NCBI RefSeq assembly: GCF_000478195.2
Contig: NZ_AUZM01000061.1
Coordinates: forward strand, 1 to 36,817
From: Lyngbya aestuarii BL J
GTDB taxonomy: Bacteria > Cyanobacteriota > Cyanobacteriia > Cyanobacteriales > Microcoleaceae
Length of the DNA stretch: 36,817 nt
Reading direction: 5' to 3'
Of the stretch, positions 7,450-15,899 are shown piece by piece; position 1 is the first letter of the stretch, and the number at the start of each line of letters is the position of its first letter. The position numbers and the translations under genes are program-made. The notes beneath the pieces are model-generated. The model did no database searches. It was not told the DNA's origin and saw only the letters and a program-made list of their open reading frames with translations.

Positions 7450-8727
7450 TTATTGAGTCAAAGGAAGGGAGATAATGATTTCTGTTCCTTCTCCGGGTTG
7501 GGAGATACATTGAAGTTGTCCCTGATGGGTTTCAACGACAAACTGATGACAAATATTCAGCCCAAAACCTGTTGCGGTTCCGAGGGGTTTAGTGCTAAAA
7601 AAGGGTTCAAATATTTTAGGTTTAATGTTCTCAGGAATTCCAGTTCCATTATCTTTAATTCGGATTATGACTTGGGGAGTAGTCGGGTGATTAGAATGCT
7701 CGCTAGAAGCAACTTCTGTTTTAATCCAAATCGTCGGTTCCTCTGAAGAAGTTTCAACTCGCCTATTTTCAAGTGCATCAATCGCATTATTCAGCAAGTT
7801 CATAAACACTTGATTCAGTTGTCCGGGATAACATTTAACCTCTGGAAGTTTACCATAATCTTTAACTAAAGTAATCGCCCGACCTTTTTTACCTTTGAGT
7901 TGAGATTGTAAAATCAAGATAATATCATCTAGAACCCGATGAAGATCAACGAATTTTTCTTCAGAATCATCAACCCGATAAATATTCCTCAATGACTCAA
8001 CTAACTGACGAATCCGTTCAGCACCACTTTTCATTGATTCGATCACTTGAGGCAGATCTTCAAATAAGAACTCTAGGTCTATTTCCTCAATTCTTTCTTG
8101 AATTACAGGGGAGGGATCAGAGTATTCTTCGCCATAGAGTTCGATTAAATCGATTAAGTCTTGAGTATAATCTGCGGCATGAGAAACATTACCTTTAACC
8201 ACCGAAACGGGATTATTAATTTCGTGAGTAATGCCTGAGATCATTTGACCCAAAGTCGAAAACTTTTCACTTTTAATTAATCGTTTTCTGGCTAGATTTA
8301 GATCACTTAAAGCTTGTTGTAATTGGGGATCGCTGGAATCGGATTGGGGGGAATAACTCTGATTGTTTTTCAATCCTCGGCTAACTCGTCGGTTTAATTC
8401 ATCGGGATCTATCGGCGCAAAAATCCAATCATCGATCTGAGGTTCTAAACGGGAAAATTGGGATTTGAGAAGTTCAGGTTGAGTCAGTAATAGATAAAAA
8501 GCAGAAGTGAGATCGCTCTGAGTTTTTAGGTGTTTGATCGTAGATAACGCATCCACATTTTCAGACATCCAAGTGTAAATAATGAGGTGAGGATGAAGAT
8601 TTTCCACACCAGCAAAAGCCAATTTTTCGAGGTTAGCTGTGACGATTATATAGCCTTGTGCTTGCAAAATTGTTTGAAGTGTCCCTTGAGTTTGAACATC
8701 CTCATCAATAATTAGAATTGTAGCCAT
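7450..8727 (-). CDS. histidine kinase with N-terminal degenerate receiver domain
   Basis: A soluble 425-aa sensor kinase with no membrane segment. Order: receiver-like domain (1-120), linker, HisKA dimerisation helix with phospho-acceptor His168 in GITHEINNP, then HATPase_c with N box MNLLNNAIDALE (309-320), G1 box KDNGTGIP (358-365) and G2 GTATGFGLNICHQF. All kinase motifs look intact. The receiver is odd: the acidic pair is kept (Asp8, Asp10), but the phosphorylation Asp is Thr52 (in LIIYTW) and the conserved Lys is Ala104 (in FAPIDPDEL). It should therefore not accept phosphate and may instead be a protein-binding or dimer-forming module. No cognate response regulator is adjacent. The ATG at 8727 sits right before the receiver strand ATILIIDED; no clear Shine-Dalgarno site. 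A strong terminator follows. Confidence 0.9.
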   Translation of the reverse strand: MATILIIDEDVQTQGTLQTILQAQGYIIVTANLEKLAFAGVENLHPHLIIYTWMSENVDALSTIKHLKTQSDLTSAFYLLLTQPELLKSQFSRLEPQIDDWIFAPIDPDELNRRVSRGLKNNQSYSPQSDSSDPQLQQALSDLNLARKRLIKSEKFSTLGQMISGITHEINNPVSVVKGNVSHAADYTQDLIDLIELYGEEYSDPSPVIQERIEEIDLEFLFEDLPQVIESMKSGAERIRQLVESLRNIYRVDDSEEKFVDLHRVLDDIILILQSQLKGKKGRAITLVKDYGKLPEVKCYPGQLNQVFMNLLNNAIDALENRRVETSSEEPTIWIKTEVASSEHSNHPTTPQVIIRIKDNGTGIPENIKPKIFEPFFSTKPLGTATGFGLNICHQFVVETHQGQLQCISQPGEGTEIIISLPLTQ

Positions 8728-9055
8728 AATTGATTACTAAAAAATGCAGGGTTTACCCTATTAACAACAAGTGAACCGAGAATAAGCAGGAAAGGGGACG
8801 ATTGCCAATGACAGCGATGAGGGTGGGCCAATTGCTAGAGTCTAGGAGAGAGTCATCTTCTATTTTATCGAGGATTCAACAACTCTGTCCTCAATTAAAT
8901 CAAAGATTATTTTTCAACAAAGATGAACTGCTATAAGCCATTCCGCAAAGGTTCGATAAAGGTTCGATAAAAATTTAGCGATACTCTAGTTAATAAGATA
9001 CGCTATGCTCGAAAGAGAAGTCTGTTTTTTAGCACCAGTCCCGGAGGATATGTGA
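8728..9055. other. divergent intergenic region
   Basis: A 328-base gap between the divergent kinase and coiled-coil protein genes. It contains the near-tandem repeat AAGGTTCGATAAA (about 8948-8971). The GGAGG at 9043-9047 is the ribosome site of the next gene. No small gene or clear promoter is visible. Confidence 0.4.
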
Positions 9056-10378
9056 ATGCAACGGCTTGGTAATCGCGCTTTTGAAATTCTCACTGGAGAA
9101 ATCAACGGTGGTTCCCAGGATAACCTCACCAGTGAATTGGGGCGCAAAATTGTCTTGCAACGACTCGACAAATTGCGATTGCAGATGGGTGAACCCCTTT
9201 CTTATGACGAATTGCGTCAAATTGTTAGCGATCAATTTCCTAATTTTGATGAGAAGGTTCTTCAGGAGGCGGCTGCGGTTAACCGTACCCCTCAAATATA
9301 CCAGCAAGTTATGCGGGGAAGTCTGATTGTTGTCGGAATCATGGCTTTGATTTGGTTTGTTAATTTACCTGTTCCGTTAATTCGTTGGCCAGTGAGTAAG
9401 ACAATCCCAGTTTTGCTGTTTCCGAGTTATATGAATATGAATTATCACTATAAACAAGCCATTGCTGATGCAGAATATACTGAAAAATTACTTCAGGAAG
9501 CAACGACTAATGCTGAGATTGATCTGAGTGAGCAGGAGATTCAAAAAGCATATCAACATCTAGATCGATTACCCGCTTGGTCTTTAGATTTTAATCCTAA
9601 ATTTTATTGTTCTTTGTTTAAATGTAGTTGGCAATTTACAACTGAAGAATATGAGAAAACTCGTGATTATATTCAAAAAATTGAAGGCAAAATAATTCAA
9701 GAACAGTATGCTCAAGAACGATTTAATGAAGCAGAATCTGCTCTGAATTCGGCTCGCCAAGAATATCAGAACTTAAAATCTGGGGAAAGGCGAGTGATTG
9801 CGGCATGGCAAACGGCGATTGATTTATTTGATCAAATTCCTTCAGATACTCTGGCCGGACGTCTCTCAGAAAATCGTTCCCTAACAGCACAAAAAGATTT
9901 TGAGAAAGAAGTCGATCAAGCCACTCGTGAAAAGAGGGGAACAACTTTAATTGCAACGGCTCAACAATATGCTGTTCAAGCGGTGAATGTTGTTCAAAAT
10001 CCTCCGCATCCAGTGGAAAAATGGGAACAAGCAGTTAATTTGTGGGAACAGGCTATTCGCCAACTTGAAAAGATTTATAAGGATCATTCTTCTTATCAAG
10101 AAGCGCAAGAAAAGTTATCAGAATATAACTCTAACTTAAAGAAAATCAAGCAGCGACTTCAAGACGAAAAAGATTCAATTGAAGCGATGAAAAAAGCTCA
10201 AAAATTAATTGCAGAGTGGCGAGAGTTAACTCGTTCTGATGATCTCGACTATAGAGTAATGAATCGACAATTAGCTAATATTATTTATACTTTGGAGGAT
10301 GTACAGCCCGGAACAACGGTGAATGCAGAGGCTCAAGATTTACTCAGACGGACTCGCTATACTCGGAGTCAGCTTTAA
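9056..10378 (+). CDS. conserved hypothetical protein with one membrane segment and coiled coils
   Basis: I do not recognise a named family. GGAGG at 9043-9047, eight bases before the ATG, fixes the start. The 440-aa product has a soluble N-terminal part (1-80, helical), one hydrophobic segment at about 98-120 (SLIVVGIMALIWFVNLPVPLI), and a long helical, charged C-terminal part that would lie on the other side of the membrane. Two stretches in this part look related and TPR-like: one around AAWQTAIDLFDQIPSDT (about 243-259), and a longer one around EKWEQAVNLWEQAIRQLEKI (about 322-341) that continues into SSYQEAQEKLSEY. Similar W-x2-A-x3-W/F patterns occur in cyanobacterial proteins linked to Ser/Thr kinases (from memory). 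It converges with the STAS gene, with only 16 bases between the stop codons. Confidence 0.75.
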   Translation: MQRLGNRAFEILTGEINGGSQDNLTSELGRKIVLQRLDKLRLQMGEPLSYDELRQIVSDQFPNFDEKVLQEAAAVNRTPQIYQQVMRGSLIVVGIMALIWFVNLPVPLIRWPVSKTIPVLLFPSYMNMNYHYKQAIADAEYTEKLLQEATTNAEIDLSEQEIQKAYQHLDRLPAWSLDFNPKFYCSLFKCSWQFTTEEYEKTRDYIQKIEGKIIQEQYAQERFNEAESALNSARQEYQNLKSGERRVIAAWQTAIDLFDQIPSDTLAGRLSENRSLTAQKDFEKEVDQATREKRGTTLIATAQQYAVQAVNVVQNPPHPVEKWEQAVNLWEQAIRQLEKIYKDHSSYQEAQEKLSEYNSNLKKIKQRLQDEKDSIEAMKKAQKLIAEWRELTRSDDLDYRVMNRQLANIIYTLEDVQPGTTVNAEAQDLLRRTRYTRSQL

Positions 10379-10394
10379 GGGATACTAACGGCGT

Positions 10395-10748
10395 TTATTC
10401 GACTTCAAGTTGTAAACTCGGCATCAATCGCTGTAAGTTTTTTAAGGATTTACTTTGCCAGGGAATTGCATTCGAGGCGAGAACAATCAGGTTAACGGTT
10501 TTGATGCGTCGAACTTGGATCACAAATTTTGATAGCATATTAATTCCAGAACTATTGAGATATTTTAATTCTCGTAGATTGAGGGTAATAGTCTCAGGTT
10601 GTGAAGCGAGGACATCATTGAGTAAATGAATAATGGGGTTAGACTCATCTAAGTTACTCAGTCGTAAAGAACCCACCAAGATAATTGTCGTTGTGTCGCT
10701 ATCATATTTAACTTGGTATTCTTCGGTTTTAAACTCTTGAATGTCCAT
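10395..10748 (-). CDS. STAS-domain regulator (SpoIIAA/SiaC-like, Slr1659-type)
   Basis: A 117-aa single-domain protein with a STAS-type fold. In such proteins a Ser is phosphorylated by a partner ATPase, switching which protein it binds. The key loop is LKYLNSSGINML, matching the SpoIIAA pattern around its phosphoserine, so Ser66 or Ser67 is the likely target. The ATG at 10748 is preceded by GAGG eleven bases upstream; the in-frame GTG at 10757 sits only two bases from that site and is less likely. It follows the ATPase gene on the same strand by about 40 bases, so the two are almost certainly co-transcribed. I recall the pair as resembling Slr1658/Slr1659 of Synechocystis; that assignment is from memory. 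It could also be called an anti-sigma factor antagonist. Confidence 0.8.
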   Translation of the reverse strand: MDIQEFKTEEYQVKYDSDTTTIILVGSLRLSNLDESNPIIHLLNDVLASQPETITLNLRELKYLNSSGINMLSKFVIQVRRIKTVNLIVLASNAIPWQSKSLKNLQRLMPSLQLEVE

Positions 10749-10788
10749 GCTAGTCACATCCTCGTTAATCAGTGTTTGGGTTAATTAT

Positions 10789-11367
10789 TTAGATAGCGAG
10801 TTGTACAACGGTGCTAACGATGAACATCTCTGAGTCTAGTTTAACAGTCTCAAATTTCCACCCCAGATGGGCTTGATAGTCATTGATCATTGTCAGATAA
10901 CCTAAGCGCGAACTTTGACCGTCTTCTAGATTTTGTTCAATTTGATTAATATACATTTCTTGTGGATCACTATTTAATAAGGTTTGAATGTAATCCTGAA
11001 AGGATGAAATTGTCCGGGGATCAATACTATTAATCACTAAAAAAGATAGCCACTCCTGACTTAAGTTGATTTTAATTTGAATTGGATAAACACAACGATT
11101 ATCACTAAACTTCATCGCATTTTCGAGGAGTTCATTGGCGATAAAACTAACAGCACTTTGAATTTCTGCTTGTCGATGTTGAGTTGTCAGATCATCTTCA
11201 CTTTTCGGAAAAAATGTGGTGACATAATCAGCCATAAAGTTAGCGGACAAGCCATTATTTCGCCAGCGATGTTGAAGGGGAATTGAACCCGGAGAAAATC
11301 CAAGGGCTAAAAACTCTTGATTGTCAGTTGAGGAAATCTCTACAAAATTTCCAAAGATTTGACTCAT
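10789..11367 (-). CDS. SpoIIAB/SiaB-like ATP-binding regulator (Slr1658-type)
   Basis: A 192-aa soluble protein with a histidine-kinase-like ATPase fold. The N box is clear: FIANELLENAMKFSD (about 76-90), with the Glu and Asn expected to hold Mg-ATP. The region where a DxGxG G1 box would stand reads LVINSIDPRTI and lacks the glycines, so nucleotide binding may be altered; a later SSRLGYLTMIND may replace the lid. SpoIIAB-type proteins phosphorylate a STAS partner on Ser, and the next gene encodes a STAS protein. The upstream gene, 113 bases away, is a membrane adenylate cyclase, giving a sensor/output, kinase and STAS set. No PP2C phosphatase or sigma factor is nearby. Start is the ATG at 11367; no Shine-Dalgarno site. 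Confidence 0.75.
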   Translation of the reverse strand: MSQIFGNFVEISSTDNQEFLALGFSPGSIPLQHRWRNNGLSANFMADYVTTFFPKSEDDLTTQHRQAEIQSAVSFIANELLENAMKFSDNRCVYPIQIKINLSQEWLSFLVINSIDPRTISSFQDYIQTLLNSDPQEMYINQIEQNLEDGQSSRLGYLTMINDYQAHLGWKFETVKLDSEMFIVSTVVQLAI

Positions 11368-11480
11368 AAGGAAATAGGTTTACTTTAAAGGTTGATAGAA
11401 GGTGAGATCATCAGACTTAGATAGAGTGAGTGAGAAGCTAAGTGTTTAACCTGAATCTATAATATACCAATTCTATTTTA

Positions 11481-13994
11481 TCATAGTTGACTTTGTAGTT
11501 TTTGCCAATACATCTGGGCTACAGTATCCGTGGGATTTTCAGTCAGACATTCAGAAAATAATTTAATTGCTTGCTGATATTCTTCTTGGTAGTAATAAGT
11601 AATAGCCAGTTCAAATTGTGTTTTAGTCTCTAACTTTTTTTGTCGAACTTGAGGTGAATCGGCTTCAAACACTTCAAAAACAGAAACTTTTTTGGATTTT
11701 CCTGTTACCACGACTTGATCAATTAATCGAAGTGCATAAGCAGTCGGATCGGGTAAAGCTAAAAAGGTATTTTCACTAATTAATAAAGGAACACTATATT
11801 TTTTGGTTAGTTTTTCTAGACGGGCTGCTAAATTCACTGCGTCACTAATCACAGTGGTATCCATCCGATCCTTTCCCCCAACAATTCCTAACATTAAATC
11901 TCCAGTATTAATCCCAATTCCAATCTGAATAGGAGGACGATCAGGACGGCAACGAGTTAGATTAAATTCACTTAAATATTTTAACATATCAATTCCCGCC
12001 TGCACCGCATGATTAGCACTACAGCCAAATAATGCCATAATTGCATCTCCAATATACTTATCAATTAACCCGTAATTTTCTACTATAGCAGGTTCCATTC
12101 GAGCGAGATAAGCATTAATAAACTTGAAATTTTCAGACGGACTCATTTGTTCAGAAAGCTGAGTAAAACTGCGAATATCAGAGAATAAAATAGACATTTC
12201 TTGCTGCACAGCATCCCCAATTTTGACATCCACAATACTCTCATAGCCTAAGAATGTTAAAAATTGATGAGGAACAAAGCGTTCGGCGGTCGAATTCAGT
12301 TGTTCTTCTTGATCTAAAGCTAGTTGTAAATCACAGTTAATCTTAAACAGATCTTCAATAAAAATTTGTCGTTCAGTTTCAGCATTTTTGCGCTCAGAAG
12401 TATCTTGAAAAGCAGCAATTGCAAAGACAATATTTCCCGCTTCATCATAGATTGGTGTTCCCCAAGATTCTAGGGGAATAATCTGATCTCCTTGATGAAC
12501 TTCAATATCATTAATGGTAGCTGTTTCTCCGTGTAAAGCTCGCACCAAAGGTAAATCTTTTTCTGCATAAATCTGTTCTGTTCCGGCGATATAACTCGGA
12601 TAAATCTCTGCATCTGAATCGGCATCGGGAACTGCACCTGGCCCGAATAAGCCTTGAGCAACATGATTAGAATAATAGATATTGCCTTGAGCGTCTAGCA
12701 CCACAACTCCGATAGGAATTGCTTCAAGAAATTGACTGAATTGTTTACTATTTAGTTTTTTAGATGTTGTTAAATTCTGATTTTTAGTGGGAATATTTGA
12801 ATTTAATAAAGTTTCTTGTTCTTGTCTTTGTGTAGATATTTCTTGTGGTTTAAAATCTGTATTTTGAGGTTGATTAATACGGTCTTCTAAGCGACTATAA
12901 AGATGATGGAGTTGTTGCGTGATTTGGTTTAATGCTTTGGTAAGCATTCCGACTTCATCCGTTGTGGTGACCGGAACAAGCTTTAAATTTCCATCTGCAA
13001 TATGAGTGGCCGCTGTTGTTAGTTTTAAAATCGGTTGAGTTAAATTTTGAATAAGTTTATAGATAATATAAATACAAATAATACTCAATAATAATCCTGT
13101 AAATAAAATATTTTTAGCCAAGTTATGAACAGGTTTAAGAACTTCAAACCGTGATTTTTCGACTAATAAAACAGAATTCCATTGTTCTAACCAACGATGC
13201 ACCCCAATGATAGCTTCACCTGCATAATTCAAGTCTTGATGTGTACCATTTTTTTGCTTTAATGCTGCTTCTAATCCTTGATTTTGTAAGCGACGAGGTA
13301 ACTTTTGAGGATCGGGTGTATTGGTATAGATAGGAACTTTAAATCGAGTTACCCAGTAGATTTCTTCGTTGAGATTGGGGTTGATTTGAGTGATGATTTC
13401 TGCGGCTGTTTCTAGATTTAAGTTAACTGCTAATACACCTAATATTTGATTATTTTCTCCAGAGAGGGGTGTAGAAATTGTTAAGGTTGGTTGATTAGTC
13501 CCAGGAAAAAGATAAATACTTTGAACATAAGTTTGTTTAAGTCCTTCAATAAAATATTCATCAGCACTTCGAGATTGACCTTCAGTGCTAGGATTAGTAG
13601 AAAATATAACTTTTCCTGTACTCACTGTTAAAATAAAAATATCTCGCACATCAGATTGAGTAGCGAATGCTATACTCATTAATGATTGCATTTGACGATA
13701 GGCTCTGGCAAATTCTTCACTCGACTGATCACGGGTTAATAGAATTTCAGCTTGAGTTTTGACTTCGGGAAGTACCGCCAGAGAAACAGTTGCTTTGCGG
13801 TGTGTTTCTAGCCAACGGTTTAAGGCGTCTTCTTTGAGGGTTGCACTCATCTGGAGTGGTTCTAAGGCTAACTCTATCATTGAAGATCTCGCATCTAGAT
13901 AGGCGATTGTCCCCAGACTGGACAAACTCACGAATAACAGCAGTAAAAAGGAGATGATTAGTTTGGACATCAAGCTTTTTGTCCAGAATTTCAT
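11481..13994 (-). CDS. membrane adenylate cyclase: extracytoplasmic sensor, HAMP, PAS, class III cyclase, TPR tail
   Basis: Preferred start is the ATG at 13994 (MKFWTKSLMSKLI), directly before the first membrane helix; the frame is open to a TTG at 14201 and has another ATG at 14096, both without ribosome sites. In the 837-aa product: helix 11-33, periplasmic dCache-like sensor about 40-285, helix 294-314, HAMP to about 360, PAS about 415-535, class III cyclase about 598-790, and a C-terminal TPR-like helix pair. Cyclase residues: metal Asp606 (LFSDIRSF) and Asp650 (YIGDAIM), substrate Lys646, and Thr714 where mammalian adenylate cyclases have Asp. The Lys/Thr pair is known from cyanobacterial CyaB1-type adenylate cyclases. 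Asn721 and Arg725 (NLAARLE) complete the site. It would turn an external signal into cAMP. ATPase and STAS genes follow. Confidence 0.88.
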   Translation of the reverse strand: MKFWTKSLMSKLIISFLLLLFVSLSSLGTIAYLDARSSMIELALEPLQMSATLKEDALNRWLETHRKATVSLAVLPEVKTQAEILLTRDQSSEEFARAYRQMQSLMSIAFATQSDVRDIFILTVSTGKVIFSTNPSTEGQSRSADEYFIEGLKQTYVQSIYLFPGTNQPTLTISTPLSGENNQILGVLAVNLNLETAAEIITQINPNLNEEIYWVTRFKVPIYTNTPDPQKLPRRLQNQGLEAALKQKNGTHQDLNYAGEAIIGVHRWLEQWNSVLLVEKSRFEVLKPVHNLAKNILFTGLLLSIICIYIIYKLIQNLTQPILKLTTAATHIADGNLKLVPVTTTDEVGMLTKALNQITQQLHHLYSRLEDRINQPQNTDFKPQEISTQRQEQETLLNSNIPTKNQNLTTSKKLNSKQFSQFLEAIPIGVVVLDAQGNIYYSNHVAQGLFGPGAVPDADSDAEIYPSYIAGTEQIYAEKDLPLVRALHGETATINDIEVHQGDQIIPLESWGTPIYDEAGNIVFAIAAFQDTSERKNAETERQIFIEDLFKINCDLQLALDQEEQLNSTAERFVPHQFLTFLGYESIVDVKIGDAVQQEMSILFSDIRSFTQLSEQMSPSENFKFINAYLARMEPAIVENYGLIDKYIGDAIMALFGCSANHAVQAGIDMLKYLSEFNLTRCRPDRPPIQIGIGINTGDLMLGIVGGKDRMDTTVISDAVNLAARLEKLTKKYSVPLLISENTFLALPDPTAYALRLIDQVVVTGKSKKVSVFEVFEADSPQVRQKKLETKTQFELAITYYYQEEYQQAIKLFSECLTENPTDTVAQMYWQKLQSQL

Positions 13995-14448
13995 AAACCC
14001 TATCCGTTGTACAAGTCTGGTTAGTCCGCTTGAGAAAAAAATTAACACAGTCGCTAAACCTGATGGTTTTGGTTCTTTATTAATGATAGCCGCCATTGGG
14101 TATAAAGTTAACGAATAAAGTTCTACTTTAATGCTAATTTTGATAAAGTTAATCACCCTGTACGATTGAGTAGAAGACGATTTTAGAGCCAATACTGCCA
14201 AGTTGAAACCTATGATCGCAGATCTAGCAGCTTGATTAACCTCATTTTACAGCGAGACTGCGGAAGTCGATTGATTTTCCTAAATTTATTAAAATTAATT
14301 TTAGTAAGTGCGGTTCTCAATTTCATATTTTAGATTAATTTAAGATAATTCAAGATAGAATAGAGGATTAACCTGATCCGTTTCCCTAACCCAATATTAG
14401 ACTTCTAAAAAATGTGCGAAGTTGAGGATCAAGTTACTTGTTCAGACT
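13995..14448. other. intergenic region upstream of the membrane cyclase
   Basis: About 450 bases, very AT-rich between 14280 and 14370. The part from 13995 to 14201 is open in the cyclase frame, so it would be coding if a TTG or earlier ATG start were used. I see no separate gene and no clear terminator for the glycosyltransferase upstream. Confidence 0.4.
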
Positions 14449-15369
14449 TTAGAGTTCTCGATACGCGGCATAAACTGCTCGAACATTATACCAGTTTAAA
14501 AAAATCCGGGCAATTTCTAAAGCAAGTTGAGGTTTCCCCTGATTAATAAGCCATTGTAAAACACCTGCCATTGTACGTTCATTTAATCGACCTCCAACGC
14601 TTAAAATTCCCCAAAGAACTTGATGTAATATTGTCATTTGAATCATCAGTTTAACTTCAAGACTAGGATGTTTTTGATAAAATAAAACCCCCATTCTACC
14701 GCGTTGAATTTCCCGCTCAATTAAATTAGGAAGTTGTTCTAGGGCAAAAGGAGGATGCCAATGATAACCCACAGCATCAGGACATTTAATTAATGTCAAT
14801 CCCAGTTTTTTCAGGCGAACACCGAGTTCTAAATCTTCCCACCCATAGAGGTGAAATTGCGTGTCAAATAATCCGGCTTCAATTAACCAATGACGAGCAA
14901 TTGCGACATTTCCGGTAGCAAAATAAGCCGCAGAAAAATCAGTAATTTTGTAAGGTTCAGCGGTTGGATATTCAAAATTACAGGTATTAATTACCCGACC
15001 ATAAGTAAAAACGCGATCGCTTATTTTAGAAGCCTGAATTAATGCAGTTGCATGAGCTTTCAGAAAGTTTTCAGTAACAACTAAATCACTATCAATAAAA
15101 ATAATTGTATCACCTTCAGCCTGTTGAACCCCTAAATTTCTGGCTGCGGCTGGCCCTTGATGAGTTTGACAAAACCAGCGAACATGAGGAAACTCTAGCT
15201 GATGATCTTGTAACCATTTTAAAGTACCATCTGTTGAACCATCATCGACTAAAATCACTTCATAATTTTCAACGCTGTTGTGATTAGATTGGTGTTCAAG
15301 TGCGGTTAAACACTTTTTGAGAATCGGTAAACGATTGTAAGTAGGAATAATAACGCTAAAAAACATCAT
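14449..15369 (-). CDS. family 2 glycosyltransferase
   Basis: A 306-aa soluble GT-A fold glycosyltransferase that would move a sugar from a nucleotide donor to a polysaccharide, lipid or protein acceptor. Visible: SVIIPTYNRLPILKKCL at the N-terminus, nucleotide-binding VILVDDGSTDGT (about 39-50), the metal-binding DSD in IIFIDSDLVV (about 90-99), and the GWEDLELGVRLKKLG block (about 175-189) with the catalytic ED pair, followed by a conserved YHWHPP. No membrane helix is evident. The start is one of two adjacent ATG codons (15369 or 15366); neither has a Shine-Dalgarno site. It stands alone upstream of the cyclase. The sugar and acceptor cannot be told from sequence. Confidence 0.88.
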   Translation of the reverse strand: MMFFSVIIPTYNRLPILKKCLTALEHQSNHNSVENYEVILVDDGSTDGTLKWLQDHQLEFPHVRWFCQTHQGPAAARNLGVQQAEGDTIIFIDSDLVVTENFLKAHATALIQASKISDRVFTYGRVINTCNFEYPTAEPYKITDFSAAYFATGNVAIARHWLIEAGLFDTQFHLYGWEDLELGVRLKKLGLTLIKCPDAVGYHWHPPFALEQLPNLIEREIQRGRMGVLFYQKHPSLEVKLMIQMTILHQVLWGILSVGGRLNERTMAGVLQWLINQGKPQLALEIARIFLNWYNVRAVYAAYREL

Positions 15370-15899
15370 TGAGAAATAAAATTGAGCATTTAGAAGTTTA
15401 GGATGTGCAAGTCGGGCTAATTGATGAATGATTCCGACGGGAACTTAACAGATGGCAAACTGAAAAAATACGTTATAATTTTTAGCATTCAATCGCGTAC
15501 CATTTTAGTATAGATTCAGCGTCGTGTTAGAGTGATCAGCCCTCGGACTTCTACCGCCAGATTGATCAGATCACCTGATCCGGGTGCGATCGCTAACAGT
15601 ACAAAAACTCAAACCGTCTTAAAAAGTGAGTTGAACAGTCATTCACGCTTTCTTGTCAAGTTTTTATCAATTGAGTGGTTTTGAACCCAACACCCACTTT
15701 CAGGAGAGGTCGGGAGGTCGGGAGTTGGGGAAAGAGCGAACAGTTACCCGTTATCACTTCTGACTGCTGCCTTGTGCCTTGTGCCTTCTAACGAACTTCT
15801 CATCTCATGCTCCGGAAAGATGAGCAAATTTCTAAAAATTTATTAAACTTTGTAAAGACGAAGCCCGTCTAAATTCATGATGACTGATTGAGTAAATCT
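15370..15899. other. divergent intergenic region upstream of the RND efflux operon
   Basis: About 530 bases holding the promoters of the glycosyltransferase and the efflux operon. It has a HIP1 octamer at 15586-15593, degenerate G-rich repeats (GGTCGGGAGGTCGGGAGTTGGGG, near 15710) and a short direct repeat TTGTGCC near 15773. No regulator gene is present. Confidence 0.45.

Noticed and set aside
15888-15899. TTG start four codons before the efflux adaptor ATG
   Set aside because: No ribosome site in front of it, and the ATG at 15900 gives a normal product.
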